Shown here one piece after another: positions 12,084-42,085 of a stretch of DNA of 64,000 bases. Position numbers and translations under genes: made by a program. Source of the DNA: Mesostigma viride (taxonomy: Eukaryota; Streptophyta; Mesostigmatophyceae; Mesostigmatales; Mesostigmataceae); NCBI GenBank assembly GCA_009746045.1, contig RPFO01000026.1:4118899-4182898 (forward strand), in the 5' to 3' direction. The notes under the pieces are model-generated. The model was not told the origin of the DNA, did not search any database, and saw only the letters and a list, made by a program, of their open reading frames with translations. The number at the start of each line of letters is the position of its first letter. Within the stretch, counting starts at the first letter, position 1.

Positions 12084-12779
12084 TTTCACCGCCCAAGCGA
12101 TGGCGATGTAGCATGCATTATACATTTATTCGTGCATTAAAAATCACTTTCCTTACAAGCGGCCTTAGCCGACTCCATCTGCCGTTGCCATTTCTCCGTA
12201 TTGCATTGTCCGGACACGGTTTTTGTGTCGCAGGTCTTCCCCCGTAAAGGCACAAGCTGCCTGCGCGCGGAATTCTGTGCAGACACCTCGGTTTCCAACA
12301 CGACGGCATCCCGCACATATCGAGCTCTGGATGTACAACATCTTCCCCCGGCGCACTTGCTCCCGGATGGAGCTTCTGTGCGGTGCCGACATCCCCGGAG
12401 CTGTCCTAAGCACTGCATGGAAACAGTATTTCAAGCCACGAAGAGAAGCCACGACTTTGATATTGACTTGATATTGTCGTCAGAAGACTTGATATGCTCT
12501 TTCTGTGAAGGCGTTGGATTTTTGTGCATGACATGTAATCCTGCATGTAATAATGAAATGGTTTATGAAATAGAAACTTGTCTTGCATGAGCCTTGCTGC
12601 AAATGCCATTCATTTTTATTTTTTTTTCCGGGTAAATGGGTGTTAGGGGTTAGGTTGACCGAAATGATAAGTGAAATTCCTTCAGTGAAATTCTAAGTGA
12701 CATGCGTACTGCAATTCAGAACGACATAGCGACATGATAGTGTAGTACCGGTAGTGTACGCGAGAAGCATACGACGTCG
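12084..12779. other. No gene recognised
   Basis: A 129-codon plus frame (12201-12590) contains several cysteines (ICSFCEGVGFLCMTCNPAC) but has a shadow frame of similar length on the other strand and no clear splice context. I do not call it a gene. Confidence 0.3.
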
Positions 12780-13082
12780 TAACCTACGGGACCGAGTACC
12801 GGGATCGTAAACTACCAGGTGGTAAATTACCGTACGTACATTACCACGTCGGAATCTTACCACGTCGTAATCTTACCACGTCGGAATCTTACCACGTCGG
12901 AATCTTACCACGTCGTAACTTACCACCTCGTAACTTACGGCGTGGGATCGTAGGTAGGATCTCAGCGATAACTTACTGCGTGGGATCGTAGGTGAGATGT
13001 ATATAGTAAGAATGAGCCGAGGCGTAATTTACCACCTGGTAATTTACGCCTCGGATCCTTTTTACCACCCTCGGACGAAAAG

Positions 13083-13935
13083 AATAGTGTCCGTTCCATC
13101 CTTATGGAAGCCTTTCAGCAGCACGTGACCCCCCTTGCTGCCGACGTCTCAGCACTGGGCGCCGGCACGATAGCTGCTGAGCTTCCTCACCTTTCCACCA
13201 GCGTCGCCTCCACCTCCACTGCCGTTTCCGCCTCCCGTACTGCCGACATCAAAGCCCAGCTCCTCGACCTCGACCAACGCCTTCAAGCCACCGCCACCGC
13301 CCTTGAGTGTTTGCATGACACCGCCGGCCTCACCGCCCATGCAGGCGGTGAAGGACATTGCCGGCCCAGCCGGTGACCTGCTGGCCCGGCCAGTGATGTT
13401 CCCTCCACCTGGGCGGACTTGCTTAAGCATCATACCACCTCCACCACCTCCACCATCGCGGCACAACTCAAGCAACAAGCCCTCGACCTTCGCGAGGAGG
13501 CCGAGCCCGACAAGCGCAGCGACAATGTCCTCGTCAAGCACCTCGACCAGCCGCCGCAGGCGAGACCCCGACGAGCCTTCTCACGGCACTTAAGCGCGAC
13601 ATTCTTGCCCCCATGCAACTCACTGGTGAGCTGCAAATGTCGGCTGTCCGCCTCCCCCGCGCGCGGGGGAAGGCTGGCCCGGCACCTGCGCTCCTCACCT
13701 AGTACATGGGGGACAAGCTGGCGTTCCTTATAAATGCCGCAAGAAGCTCTCGGAGACTCGCTTCACGCTGGACGACGACTTGACCCTGGCCCAGCAACAG
13801 ATGCGACGCGAGCTATGCGGCCGACCTACCTTCAGCTCCGGCAGCGCGCAGGGGGGAAGCCGGTGTACTGGTGGAGGGGGGCGGTCATCCACGTTGACCA
13901 CAAGCCCTGCATGGCCTGAGGCCCCTCCTGCCACC
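13083..13935 (+). pseudogene. LINE ORF1-like right half
   Basis: It begins immediately outside the right inverted repeat: SVRSILMEAFQQHVTPL, then ADIKAQLLDLDQRLQATATA (coiled-coil-like), then frame changes near 13360 and 13600. It continues to pieces parallel to 1-340 (LTGELQMSAVRL, then a stop after APALLT, then TLDDDLTLAQQQMRREL at about 13765). It is probably the downstream part of the ORF1 whose upstream part ends at 1330. Broken by several frameshifts. Confidence 0.45.
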
Positions 13936-14467
13936 TCAGACTTGGGAACATATACCAGTAGTGTATATTATAGTCAGGCTTAGCCTAGCATGTGGCCCAC
14001 GCGCATGTGCGCCCGGCCATAATAATGGCCCCCATGGATGATGCCTTCAGTATTTAGCTACGCCATGCCTACAATGGGACCTCCCATGGATGTCAGTGCA
14101 GTCAGCATTTAGCCATGCTATGCCTAAGCAGGGAGCTACTCTCTGCTGAGATGCCATGTGTACACCAGCTATAGCCTAGCCACATACCTTCCACCCCATA
14201 TGTCATGCAGGCCTTCTAGGCCCTCTCCTCAAGCCGCCTTGTGTGCTTGCATGCTTGTTTAGGAGGCATGAACCATCATGGCGGTGCAGGTACACCTTGT
14301 GCACCCAGAGCAGGTGATAGTTGTACATCCTACACCTGCAGGTTGTCGCCCTGATTGTATTACAAACCCATAGATGCCCCTTTCTCAGGGCTATGTCGGT
14401 TACATATGCTCCCCACGGAGCTATGATTTTAATTAATTAATTAATAGCCTTAGCTTAGTCCAATTGT
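13936..14467. other. Non-coding with a solo hairpin-TTAA tail
   Basis: No gene. At about 14400-14447 there is a gctccccacggagc hairpin followed by ttaattaattaattaat, the same design as the retrotransposon tails elsewhere. The sequence before it (gcatgtgcgcccggcc..., catgcctac) is not otherwise recognised. Confidence 0.45.
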
Positions 14468-14757
14468 ACAGCCATGCTACGTCCTGGCTATGACCAGATT
14501 CCTTGCCCACGCTCCCTGTACGTTATGCCATGCTCACATGGGTCTTATTGCACCCACATGCAGACTGCCGCCGGGATCGTTAGCGTGTCCATTTAGCCAG
14601 CGCGCCCGAATGCAGCTGTGGCATGCCTTAGGCATGAAGGAGACTGGGGGTCTCTGCCCTTTCTCCTGTTGTGCACACACAGCCCTGGATTAAAAGCACT
14701 TCGGTGCTCCGTGACTCCCCAACGGGAGCACGAGTTTAATTAATTAATTAATTAATA
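14468..14757 (+). mobile_element. ~250-bp dispersed repeat, copy B
   Basis: Same sequence order as the copy at 5524-5829, beginning acagccatgctacgtcctgg and ending gtgctccgtgac-tccccaacgggagcac plus four to five TTAA units. Differences from copy A are scattered substitutions and a few-base indels. Confidence 0.75.
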
Positions 14758-14879
14758 TAGGTAGGCTGACGCATAGCGTAATAATGCTACAAAGGCGAGG
14801 TGGCCGGGCCCAAGACGTCGGCTGAGGCGCAAGCTGATGGCTACAAGGTGCCAGAGCTAATTGAAGGTACTATAACGCT

Positions 14880-15537
14880 GCCAAACACTGGCAGCCAAGC
14901 TAGACGGCACGGTAACCCGGATGCTCCGACAGGTCCTGAATGTCGGGTTTTCTCAGCGTAGGTCATTAGAGTCTTTGTATCACGGTATGCCTCGTATTTC
15001 GGATGAGATTAGGCAGTGAGCGTAGGATAGCATTTGTAGGACATCTTGCTCGCACCAGCTGCAGGTCGACACCGCCCAATTGGTCTGGCCGGTCCCCAGC
15101 GGCTCGGCCAACTGACCAGGGCGGCATATTTTGACCTAGCCTGGCCCCAAGAACATTCCTAAAAATTAAGGTAGGGAAACACGCCATGACCTATACCCAG
15201 ATGCATGTTGCTGGACGACCCGGTCTAGTATAGTGGTCCCAGCCCAGTTCGAGTACCGCATCCACTCTCTCTCCCGTCTTTGGACTGCCATGCAGGACAA
15301 GACGCGCGGTGGAAGAAGATTGTCAAGGCGCACACGCCATGCAGCCCCTGTGGGCAAGCCGCCTCCCCCCAAAAGGAGGAGCCGTTTTGATGAGTAGCGT
15401 AGATAGGCTTTTTCTAGACTAGATATAGCTTAGAGTTAGGTTAGTTCGATTACGCGGCTTCCTCCACACCAACCATCCAACCTGGAATATGTGCTACATG
15501 ATCTCCCAACGGAGACATGTTATAATTTAATTTAATA
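14880..15537 (+). pseudogene. LINE ORF2 C-terminal fragment and 3' UTR
   Basis: Starts within the sequence translating as AAKLDGTVTRMLRQVLNVGF, continues SLESLYHGMPRISDEIRQ with a frame break at about 15018, and ends in the KPPPPKRRSRF-type C-terminus. It is followed by the conserved 3' UTR with ctcccaacggag at 15505-15516 and ttataatttaatttaat. 5'-truncated, dead. Confidence 0.85.
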
Positions 15538-15658
15538 ACGCTGCCAGGGCGCTAATATCATTTCAAGTGCTGTAATGCCTAAGCTATCCCATAATCGATT
15601 GCCCCCATCTAGACAACTAGCTTGAGTGCTCTATCCCGGGGGGGGCTGGCCACAGTTT

Positions 15659-15860
15659 CTAGGTTGACATAAAGGTCCCCGCCCCGCCAGTACACTTGGG
15701 GCTTCTCGGGTTGCATGCATGGTCTTGTGCATGGCGGATGTAGTCGGGCCACTGATCGCGGCGTTGCTGCTGCGGGGCTGGCGTCAGGTCGTCGTCAGAC
15801 CAGGAGGTGTTCACCAGCTTCTTGTGGCGAGAGAGGAACTGGAACTTGGGCTGTGATGTC
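15659..15860 (-). pseudogene. LINE ORF1 3' fragment, minus strand
   Basis: On the minus strand this reads KKLVNTSWSDDDLTPAPQQQ, RRDQWPDYIRHAQDHAC and then KCTGGAG. It is the third copy of the ORF1 C-terminal block seen at 176-340 and 13740-13930. Its opposite orientation to the neighbouring LINE shows it is a separate insertion. Confidence 0.6.
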
Positions 15861-16087
15861 GCTAGCTGAAGGTGAGGACCACTGGAGGGGGGCCACCCTT
15901 GTCCCGTGGATGGGCTGTTGGGGCACTGAGGCGGTAGGCACCCTGCAGTACTGATGTGCGGCCGAAAGCTCGAAAGTAAAGGGGCCGGGCGGCTATCCCA
16001 ATATTTATGTTGCAAGAAGACATGCAACCATGCAGCGCAGGCCAGAAATCGGGAGAATGTGTATGTCAGTGTATGCATCCATTCATT

Positions 16088-18160
16088 TTTGCCTAGCTGT
16101 GCATGCCAACATACCTAGTCACGTGCACCGCTAACGCACGGTACAAAACTGACCAGCCATATACTGACCAGCCATATAGCCTTAGCTTAGTCCTTGCGCC
16201 GCCCCCACCCCTGCTCCCAGCCGCCGCCGCCCGCCCGGCCGCCCTGGCCGGCCCCGCTGGGCCCCCTGCCCCGCCTAGGTCAGCGGCGGACTACCTAGTC
16301 CCCCCGCTGGTCGGCCCACTGGGCGACCCGTCTGACATGCCTCCTTTCACCTCTCGCGAGGCCGTCACGGAGGCGGTCCAGCGCCTGCGTTATGACGCAG
16401 CCACCGGCTCTGACGAGATTCCGGCCCGGCGCAGTTGTAAAACTTGCAGCCGAATTCGAGGACACAGGTGTTATGCTGCTCTTCCGGGACATCTGCAACC
16501 GCCTTCTGCTGTCGTCGCAACCACCTCCAGCGGCCTGGCAACGTACACAGTTTTCGCACGATGCTGTACAAGAACAAGGGGTCGCCTGCCGACCCCGGCA
16601 ACTACAGAGGGGTGTGCATTCAAAGTGCCCCCCTCAAGCTTCTTATGCGGCTCATCCTGAACCGCCTGCGCACGGCCCTGGACGGTCACCTCATGCAGCG
16701 AGACTCAGCACGGCTTCCGTTCAGGTCGCAACACAGTACAGGCGCTCTTCGCTACTCGCCGACTGGTGGAGGAACTGCAACGCCTTCAGCCTGGTGAGTC
16801 CCCTTTGCACGTTGTGCTGGTGGACTTCATCAAAGCCTTCGATTCGGTGTTCTGGCCTGCGCTTTGGGACATCCTCGAGTTGTTCCGGATCCCCCGCCCC
16901 CTGATTGCTGTCATCCGCCACCTGTATGAAGGCCGTCCACCACTTCGGTGCGCACTTCTTACGGGACCACGCCCCGGCCCATGCCCTTTACAGAAGGGTG
17001 TAGTGGCAGGGCTGCGTGCTCTCGCCCGGCTACCTGTTCATTATTGTTGTCGAATACGTAATGATTCAGGCGCGCAAGCGATTTGCCCGCATCGTGGGCA
17101 GGGAACCAGGAGTGCAGGTTGCTAAAAAATTCTGGCATGGCGGTGCGGACACGGAGATTCGGCTGGCAGACATCATCTACGCAGACGACACCACCCTCTT
17201 CGAGGACACTGAGCATGTGCAGACATGGCTTGACTGCCTGGCTCTCGAGGCCCGTGCAGTGGGGCTTGAGGTCAGCAAGAAGACAGAGGCCCTGGCGCGG
17301 TTGGGCTCACCAACCCACCGCCGCCCCTCTTTCTCCTAGACGGCTCTCGAGTCCTGTATCGGGACCGCGTTAAGCTGCTGGGCAGCCTGCTCCCCAGCTG
17401 CGAGGTTGATGTGGACCATCGCATCTCCCTCGCCTGGCACGCTTTACGCCAGTACCGGGCCCTGTGGCGCAAGCCCCTGGGCAAGATCGAGAAACAGGAC
17501 CTGTTCAAGGTCCTCGTCCTTCCTGTTCTCACGTATGGAGCCGAGACGTGGACCGCCTCACCGCCGACCTGGCCCGCAAGCTGGACGGCGCGGTCACCAG
17601 CATGCTGCGATCCATTTACAGAGTAGGATATGCTGCTCATGTCCGTTATGAGGCCCCTGTACCAGGGCATGCCCTATATCACCAGCACCATTAAGCAACG
17701 ACGCCTGCAGCTAGTAGGGCACCTAGCTCGCACCAACCAGGTAGACACCTCACGTGGCCCCCCCGCAGGACTGCGACCAGCCCAGCCTGGCCGGCACCTC
17801 CTGACGTGGGCTGGGCCCAGTGATGTTAGACGCCACAAGGCCCGCACCTTCAAAGAACAGCTAGTAGAGGACATGGGGGGCCTAGGCCTCTCCGTGATTT
17901 GGAAGAAGATGATGGACCAGGCCAAGTGGGCCCAGGTCATAGAGGACAACGAGCCCGGCCCCCCCAGTGGGGAAGCGCCCGCATGTGCAATCTCGTGGAA
18001 GGCACGCCAGATAGCCCCCTAGGGCAGCGTGCGGCTGCCTAGATAGATGTTGTAGTTAGAATGTTGTTAGATAGATGTAGTATGTAGCCGATGTAGATAG
18101 ACTAGACCGGTAGGACTGTTTGCACCCATCCATCCATCCATCCATCCATCGGGGTTAATG
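16088..18160 (+). pseudogene. Longest LINE copy: reverse transcriptase ORF2, frame-broken
   Basis: Reverse transcriptase of a non-LTR retrotransposon. Pieces in order: an N-terminal part (PPFTSREAVTEAVQRLRYDA); YKNKGSPADPGNYRGVCIQS and LKLLMRLILNRL (16560-16680); motif A VDFIKAFDSVFW (16820-16858); YADD (17178-17189) within RLADIIYADDTTLFED; then FKVLVLPVLTYGAETWTA, RRLQLVGHLARTNQVD and the C-terminus ending at about 18022. At least five frame changes (near 16440, 16740, 17000, 17340 and 17560-17640) make it non-functional. It ends in (CATC)6 at 18126-18150. No endonuclease domain is visible upstream, so it is 5'-truncated or highly decayed. Confidence 0.9.
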
Positions 18161-18231
18161 CTCCGTGACTCCCCAACGGGAGCACGAGTCTAATTAATTA
18201 ATTTACGAGTCTAATTAATTAGTCCTTGTAC
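18151..18231 (+). repeat. Hairpin + TTAA solo tail
   Basis: ggggttaatgctccgtgac-tccccaacgggagcac followed by two short taattaatt runs. It joins the (CATC)6 tail of the preceding LINE to the next dispersed repeat. The same word order (cggggttaa...ctcc) occurs at 5829-5868. Confidence 0.6.
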
Positions 18232-18480
18232 AGCCATGCTACGTCCTGGCTATGCTCAGATCACTTGCCCACGCTCCTTGTTATGCCATGCTCACATGGG
18301 TCTTATTGCACCCACAGATTGCCGGACCGTTTAGCGTGTCCGATTGCAGCTGTGGCATGCCTTTGGCATGAAGGAGAATGGGCGTCTCTGCCCTTTCTCC
18401 TGACAGTTGTGCACACACAGGGATTAAAAGCACTTCGGTGCTCCGTGACTCCCCAACGGGAGCACGAGTTTACTTAATTA
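18232..18480 (+). mobile_element. ~250-bp dispersed repeat, copy C
   Basis: Third copy of the 5524-type repeat, from acagccatgctacgtcctgg to gtgctccgtgac-tccccaacgggagcac. It has a shorter middle and a minimal acttaatta tail. Confidence 0.75.
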
Positions 18481-18559
18481 TTCCATTCATTGCAGTTACG
18501 TCACTTTCACGCTGATCGAGTTTTCTTGCGTACCGGCCCTCGGCAGCATTCACTTTCAG

Positions 18560-19279
18560 TACTGTACTTGCTGCCTCAAGGTCCTGGTCCTCACGGTGCT
18601 CACCTATGGCGCCGAGGCATGGGCACTCACGGACACGCTGGCCACACAGCTGAACGGCACAGTAACCAGGATGCTCCGCCAGGCCCTGAACGTAGGGTTT
18701 TCCACACATAGGTCATTAGAATCTTTGTACCAGGGTATGCCTCGCATTTCGGACGAGATTAGACAGCGTAGGATAGCATTCGTAGGACTGACAATGTCTT
18801 GCTCGCAACATGCAGTCAGGTAGACACCGACCTCGGTCTGGCCGGCCCCCAGCGGCTTGGCCAGCCAGGGCGGCATGTCCTGACCTCAGTGGCCTGGCCC
18901 CAAGGACATTCCTAATTAAAAGGGTAGGTATTAAACATGTCATGACCGACCCACAGTATGGTTGTTAGCTGACCTAGTGGTCCCGGCCCCGTTTGAACAT
19001 CGCATTCACTCCCTCTCTCTTGCTTGGACTGATATGCAGAACAAGAAGAGGTGGAAGACGATGGTCCAGGCTCACACGCCAGCCCCTGTGGGCAAGCCCC
19101 CTCCCCCCAAGAGGAAGGGGCGCTTTGCTTAGTAGAGTAGCCGGTAGGGTTTTCTAGATTAGATTAGCTTAGAGTTAGATTTGTTCGGTTTCGCGGCTTC
19201 GCCCACCTCCATCAATCCAGCAAGATATGTGCTACATGTTCTCCCAACGGAGTCATGTTATAATTTAATTTAATTTAAT
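18560..19279 (+). pseudogene. LINE ORF2 C-terminal fragment and 3' UTR
   Basis: Starts VLVLTVLTYGAEAWALTD and continues through TRMLRQALNVGFSTHRSLES, MPRISDEIRQRRIAFVG, a break at about 18790, and the KRKGRF-type C-terminus. It is followed by the 3' UTR with ctcccaacggag at 19239-19250 and ttataatttaatttaattta. 5'-truncated. Confidence 0.87.
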
Positions 19280-19281
19280 AC

Positions 19282-19573
19282 AGATCAGCTTCTGACCTCA
19301 TGGTCCCAGCTCAGTTCGAACACCGCATTTCCTCCCCCTCTTTAGCTTGGACTGCCATGCAAGACAAGAAGAGACGTCAGACAGGTATCCTTGCCCATAC
19401 ACCAGCCGCTGTGGGGAAACCCTCCACCCAGGAGAAAGGGGCGCTTTGCTGAGTAGAGTAGTTTGGATTTTGGTATATTAGTTTAGAGTAAGCTTGTCCG
19501 CGGCTCCGTTCACCCCCTTCCACCAGCAAGGGAGTGCAACATTATCTCCCGCTGACACATGTTATAATTTAAT
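19282..19573 (+). mobile_element. LINE 3' end, truncated copy
   Basis: Directly abuts the previous LINE tail. It encodes only the last part (APAQFEHRI-like, then a CMQDKKRRQ-like and GERGAL-type C-terminus) and the 3' UTR ending acatgttataatttaatg. The hairpin is degraded (ctcccgctgac). Confidence 0.75.
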
Positions 19574-20133
19574 GCAGTCTCTGCGTGTGAGCAGTCTAGC
19601 ACTGTTGACATCGTGGTCACCACTTTTACCCTACAATGAGACCACGTACATGTTGACAACTGCGGAAGTTGTGAAGTGGTTAATATCAAGCAGACAACCA
19701 GCACCGGCCAGAAGTCGGGAGACTCCGGACCTTGGTAGCTTGATCCTGCCATTATCTTGACCGTGTTTTCGAGTCATTCAATGAATATGAATGGAGATGG
19801 AAATGAATTGGTTACTATTGACATAGTACGAATATGGCAAGTATGGCTATCTTAAAAGCCTGATGGATGATACAAGATGTGCATGGAGTAGTTTGTATGT
19901 TCCCTACCATGAATGTACAATATCAGACTGCATAAGTTAACGGCCCACAAACTATATGCTATCTGCTCATCTTGTGACTCCTATATTCCTGTACAGAATG
20001 ATACAAATATGAACAATTCTCTGTTGCCAAGCTTTGAGCTTCGGCCTCTGCCTTGTGCTAGTTTCGTTGATCCAACCAGCAGGGATCACCAAACCAGCAA
20101 AGCCATCACCCTTGGCAGACTCGAGAAGGAGGT
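19574..20133. other. CURT1 3' flank with a dispersed repeat
   Basis: Segment 19685-19812 (gacaaccagcaccggccag ... ggtagcttgatcctgccat ... cgagtcattc ... gaatatgaatggagatgg) is a copy of the dispersed ~150-bp repeat also at 43235-43390 and 43930-44105. The remainder is presumably CURT1 3' UTR and spacer. No other gene seen. Confidence 0.5.
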
Positions 20134-21469
20134 TTACTTTCCAATTGAGTCAAACACCTCCTTGGCCTTCCCCTTCACATCCTCAATGAGGGCCTCCCGC
20201 TTGTCGGCAAACAGGAGATAGGTGTATGTGAAGTACTGCAGGTACACAAACAAGCAAAAACCAAAAGCACACACACAGGACAAGTAGCAAAACAAATGAG
20301 CCAACTTGTTTACAACCCTTGTACAGGTGTTTGAAACCTGATCAGACAATCAGGACTACGTGAGCTGGAGGGATCAGTCCCACTTCATTTATAATTGCCA
20401 AGTTCTTTCAGGTCCTTCAGGACCTACTGCAAGGTAAACCACTAAGATAGCACACAGACAGCACATTGCATAGACGCGTTATAGTAGCTGCAAGCTGAGC
20501 TTTGTAAGGAACTTAACAAACGCAAGCGACAGAGGGAAAGGGCAGAAGTCAGGTGAACAAGGGATCAACCAAAACCAACTAAGCGAGGAAACGGGCCAAA
20601 GTCGAGACTTACCGCAGAGTAGGCAAGGCCGATAAGCTCGAAGAAACCACCTGCAAGGGGGACATGGTTCACCGTGTCCAGGACTTTGCTGGAGATGAAG
20701 GTTCCCGCGAGAAACACGCCAACCGCAGCAAGGACAGCGGGCTTGTTCTCGGTCTCCTCCCACTGCGTGATAACATCGATAACGGTAAAGAAACGAGGGT
20801 TTCGTTATTCAGATGCAAGACGTGATTTAGATTTACCACTGCGCACCCTGCCGTTGTAACTGAGGGAGATGAATCTTGCCGCCATGTTATGTCAGCTGAA
20901 AGACCGCGAATTGCAAACAAGTCTAACGAGGTTTGAGATTGGAGTAGTATGGGTGAACGAGGCGCAAGCTGTTTACCTTGGCACTCAAATCCGCGGCAAC
21001 CTTGGAGGTATCGAAGCTCTTCACGAGGTCCTTGGCCTTGCTGGTAATATCACCGACGTTGACGCTGCTCAAAGTTTCTTTGACGTCAAATCCGCTCTTG
21101 GCAGCCATAGAGACGACTGCGGGTAGTCGATCGCGAGGTTCCAAACACGTAGCATTAGATGCATCATCAAGCTTGGTTAATTATTACGAAATCGTCGCAA
21201 TCCTGAAATAAAAGAGTGAGACACGAGAGTGAGCCAAATCAACCCTTCATCACAGTCACAAAGGCAGTGAACGTCGAGTTCAAAACATCCTGCGGCGACC
21301 ACCCAAGAAACTGAAGAGCTGACACGGATGCAGCGCACACTTTACCTCGACGAGTAGCAATTCCCGACTTGGCGGGCTTCCTGCCATTTGCTTGCAGGGA
21401 GCGAGCGCTAAACGCGTTCACGGCCTTCAGGGAGAGAGCCACGGAGGTTGGTGCAACAAGGGCAGCCAT
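20134..21469 (-). CDS. CURT1: CURT1-family thylakoid curvature protein
   Basis: Thylakoid membrane protein that bends membranes at grana margins (family knowledge: CURVATURE THYLAKOID 1/CAAD domain, two membrane helices plus amphipathic helices). Exons on the minus strand: 21469-21346, 21116-20977, 20762-20613, 20235-20134. The phases agree (1, 0, 0) and all introns are GT-AG. They give 171 aa, the usual size. Exon 1 encodes a Ser/Ala/Arg-rich chloroplast transit peptide (MAALVAPTSVALSLKAVNAF...) with a likely cleavage region RRVVSMAA at the junction with exon 2. Exon 2 is a helical Lys/Asp-rich stretch (DITSKAKDLVKSF). Exon 3 begins WEETENKPAV and carries the first helix (AAVGVFLAGTFIS) and the loop VNHVPLAGGFFELIGLAYSA. 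Exon 4 gives YFTYTYLLF and a C-terminal helix ending VFDSIGK. The start is the first in-frame ATG. Introns are short and free of repeats. Confidence 0.94.
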
Positions 21470-22585
21470 AGTCGCAGAGGGGGATGGCAAGGTTGCGAGA
21501 GAAGCGAAATTAGTCGGCAGATTGCTAGGTTTCGAATGGCAGCGAGCTCCAATTTATTTTTTTCCCTCAACGCCAAACGGCGGTAGATTCAATTCTCGGG
21601 CTGGCGTTCAGAAGCGAACCGAGATGCCAAACTGTCGCCAGCAAAGACGATAATTATGAGCCATCATTTGATTCGCTACCAGTCACACGGATCCCACCTT
21701 GTGCCTAGTAATGACACTTTAGAAACCGTAAAGCAAAAAATCTTGTCGCTTTTTCGGTTATAGCCTGGTCTTTTCTAGCTGGCGCGAAAGCTGGCCGTTA
21801 CCTACCCAGTCCCGTCGAGATTGCCGCCTTGCCATCTCATCGAGATTGCCGGCAAAGTAATTCCAGAAATTGCCGCGTGGACATATATTTAGTGTTCGGC
21901 GTCGCGCCCAAAATGGCTCATCACGTGACGAGAAATGACCGATACAAAAGCAAGTTAAGTAACCCGTTGACTTGCCAGTTGCCAGATCAGATGCTATCAG
22001 GTGGCTGGACAGGGATTTGGAGCCCTGCAGAAACGCCACCGACCGTTGTGTTGTGGCGCGTACAGTAGACATTATGTATTTTGTCGCCGCGCCAGAAATC
22101 ACGCTACCTAATCTGGTCGGTCCGAGCTCCGCTTTTCGCGACCGGCAGCCGGCAAGCGGCAGTAACGCCAGTAAGCATTCCGCGCCGCGCAGATGACCCA
22201 GCCTGCACAAGAAGAGGTGCCACGTGGAATTTGCCTAACGGGGTTCCTGTGGTTGTCGGCAGAATAATTTCGTGACGCAAGAAAGAAGGGCCAGACGAAG
22301 AAGAAAAACAACGAAGACGAACTACAACGAAGACGCAACCTTTCGCTCCTCGCCGTCTCTGTCGGTGCCGTGGGACAGCGGGATCGCCCTAATATCGCCA
22401 TCAGGCTGCGTCGAGCTTTCATGTCCTGGGAGTTTCTCTTAAGGCTTCTGTAATGGCCAGATCCAAAGACCAAAATTCCCGTACATGGACGAGGTAATGT
22501 TGTAAGCTTTTTGCTCGGGAGACGCTGTAAAGTGCTGGCACGATTATTAGACCTACGACAGTTTAGCGTTCTTAGAGCAGTTTCT
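21470..22585. promoter_or_regulatory. Divergent intergenic region between CURT1 and the lectin gene
   Basis: This is the region between the CURT1 start (21469, minus) and the candidate signal-peptide start of the lectin gene (22586, plus). It must contain CURT1's promoter and probably the lectin gene's. Several open frames on both strands overlap each other and none carries a recognisable motif. No canonical TATA box could be tied to a start with confidence. Confidence 0.4.
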
Positions 22586-22671
22586 ATGATGTTGCGAAAA
22601 TTTATCGCAGCCGTTCTCACCTTGTCTTCCATCTTTCCGAGACTCATTATTCCAATCAAGGGTATGTTACG
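22586..22671 (+). CDS. Candidate signal-peptide exon of the lectin gene
   Basis: ATG ATG followed by LRKFIAAVLTLSSIFPRLII is a plausible secretory signal peptide, ending at a consensus-like donor (aag-g|gtatgt). The exon would leave phase 2, but the next supported exon (23696) needs phase 1. So either another small exon lies between or this is not part of the gene. Confidence 0.25.
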
Positions 22672-23695
22672 TAGTTTCTTGCATGATCCCGATGCTATCT
22701 ATTCTGCAGGGAAAGCCGGCATTGCCTCTGTACCTGGTCTCTTTGTCGTGTCAATGTGACTTCGCAGTGTATCGAATTTCGTTATCTAAGCTGTCCGCGC
22801 TGGCCTTTCGATAGGCATGCTTCTAGTTTCTCGGTCGGCAGCTATTTAGCAAGTAATTGGCACTCCCTGAAAGGTTTTACGCTGGCCTTTCGATAGGGAT
22901 GTTTCTAGTTTCTCGGTCGGCAGCGCCTATTTCGCAAGTAATTGGCACTCGCTGTAAGGTTTTACGCTAGTTGGAGCAATTGAACGTAAAAGCTTTTCAC
23001 CGAGAGGGCTAGCGCTGGAATAACAGCTATGTGCGACCGTGGTTAATTTTGCAACTGCCAGCTCGCGATTGGTCGACGCGTGTGTACCGCATCACCTCCT
23101 GCCTAGCATGTGCTCTGCGGTGCGCAAGCAAGCAATGTGTGGCTACTGCCATATCCGCGCGTGCACATCCCCATTCCTTTCGCAAGCCGTGGCCCACAAG
23201 TCTTTACCGCATTATTCACAACGTGCGATATTCGAAGTTGCTTTGCGCAAAGCGGTATCCTGATATGAGTTGCATACAGCTATGTTCCTTAGAATCTTGG
23301 CGATTGTTAATGCCGCCAATGATTCCTACCTCGTGCCATCAACCCATTGCCATGCGCCCGCCCACGTACGCATACCCACCGAGCCACCTACGCATCCATT
23401 ACCGCCCTCAACCTCGGTTTTCGGCTTGCAATCCCGTGACACGCCCAGTACGGGTGTCGGAAAAAGTTTAGCCATGATGTCCTGTCACTGGGCTTCAGCA
23501 CGCATGAGGAGTCTGCGATGCATGGTGGTAGCAGTTAGCGCGGATATGCAGTCAGACCAGCACATTCACGAGAAGTATACCCACTTCTTCCTGAAATAAT
23601 ACTTCACTTGCTTGGCAGCCTTGCTAAATATGACCACCTTTCTGTTCTTGTTTCAATTCTCCCCCCGCCGCCCCATGTGCGATGCGTCATTGCAG
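22672..23695. other. Probable 5' intron with a two-copy tandem repeat
   Basis: Copies of an ~83-bp unit lie at 22799-22881 and 22882-22968 (ctggcctttcgataggcatg ... agtaattggcactc ... ggttttacgct). No exon compatible with the lectin reading frame could be fixed here. Confidence 0.5.
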
Positions 23696-41871
<18,176 letters not shown>

Positions 41872-41887
<16 letters not shown>

Positions 41888-42085
41888 TCAGGCAAGAAGG
41901 TTCCCTAGTAATCAGGGAAGGGCATGCCCTATTGATCAGGCAAGAAGGTTCCCTAGTAATCAGGGAAGGGCATGCCCTATTGATCAGGCAAGAAGGTTCC
42001 CTAGTAATCAGGGAAGGGCATGCCCTATTGATCAGGCAAGAACGTTCCCTAGTAATCAGGGAAGGGCATGCCCTATTGGGCAGGC
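41872..42085. repeat. 48-bp tandem repeat starting at the lectin stop codon
   Basis: The unit ccctattgatcaggcaagaa + ggttccctagtaatcagggaagggcatg is repeated four times. The first copy contains the last codons and TGA of the lectin gene, so the stop-codon context is duplicated into the 3' UTR. Confidence 0.95.

Noticed and set aside
19685-19812. rRNA 5' end (gatcctgcca word)
   Set aside because: The match is limited to a few bases within a dispersed repeat. No further rRNA sequence follows.
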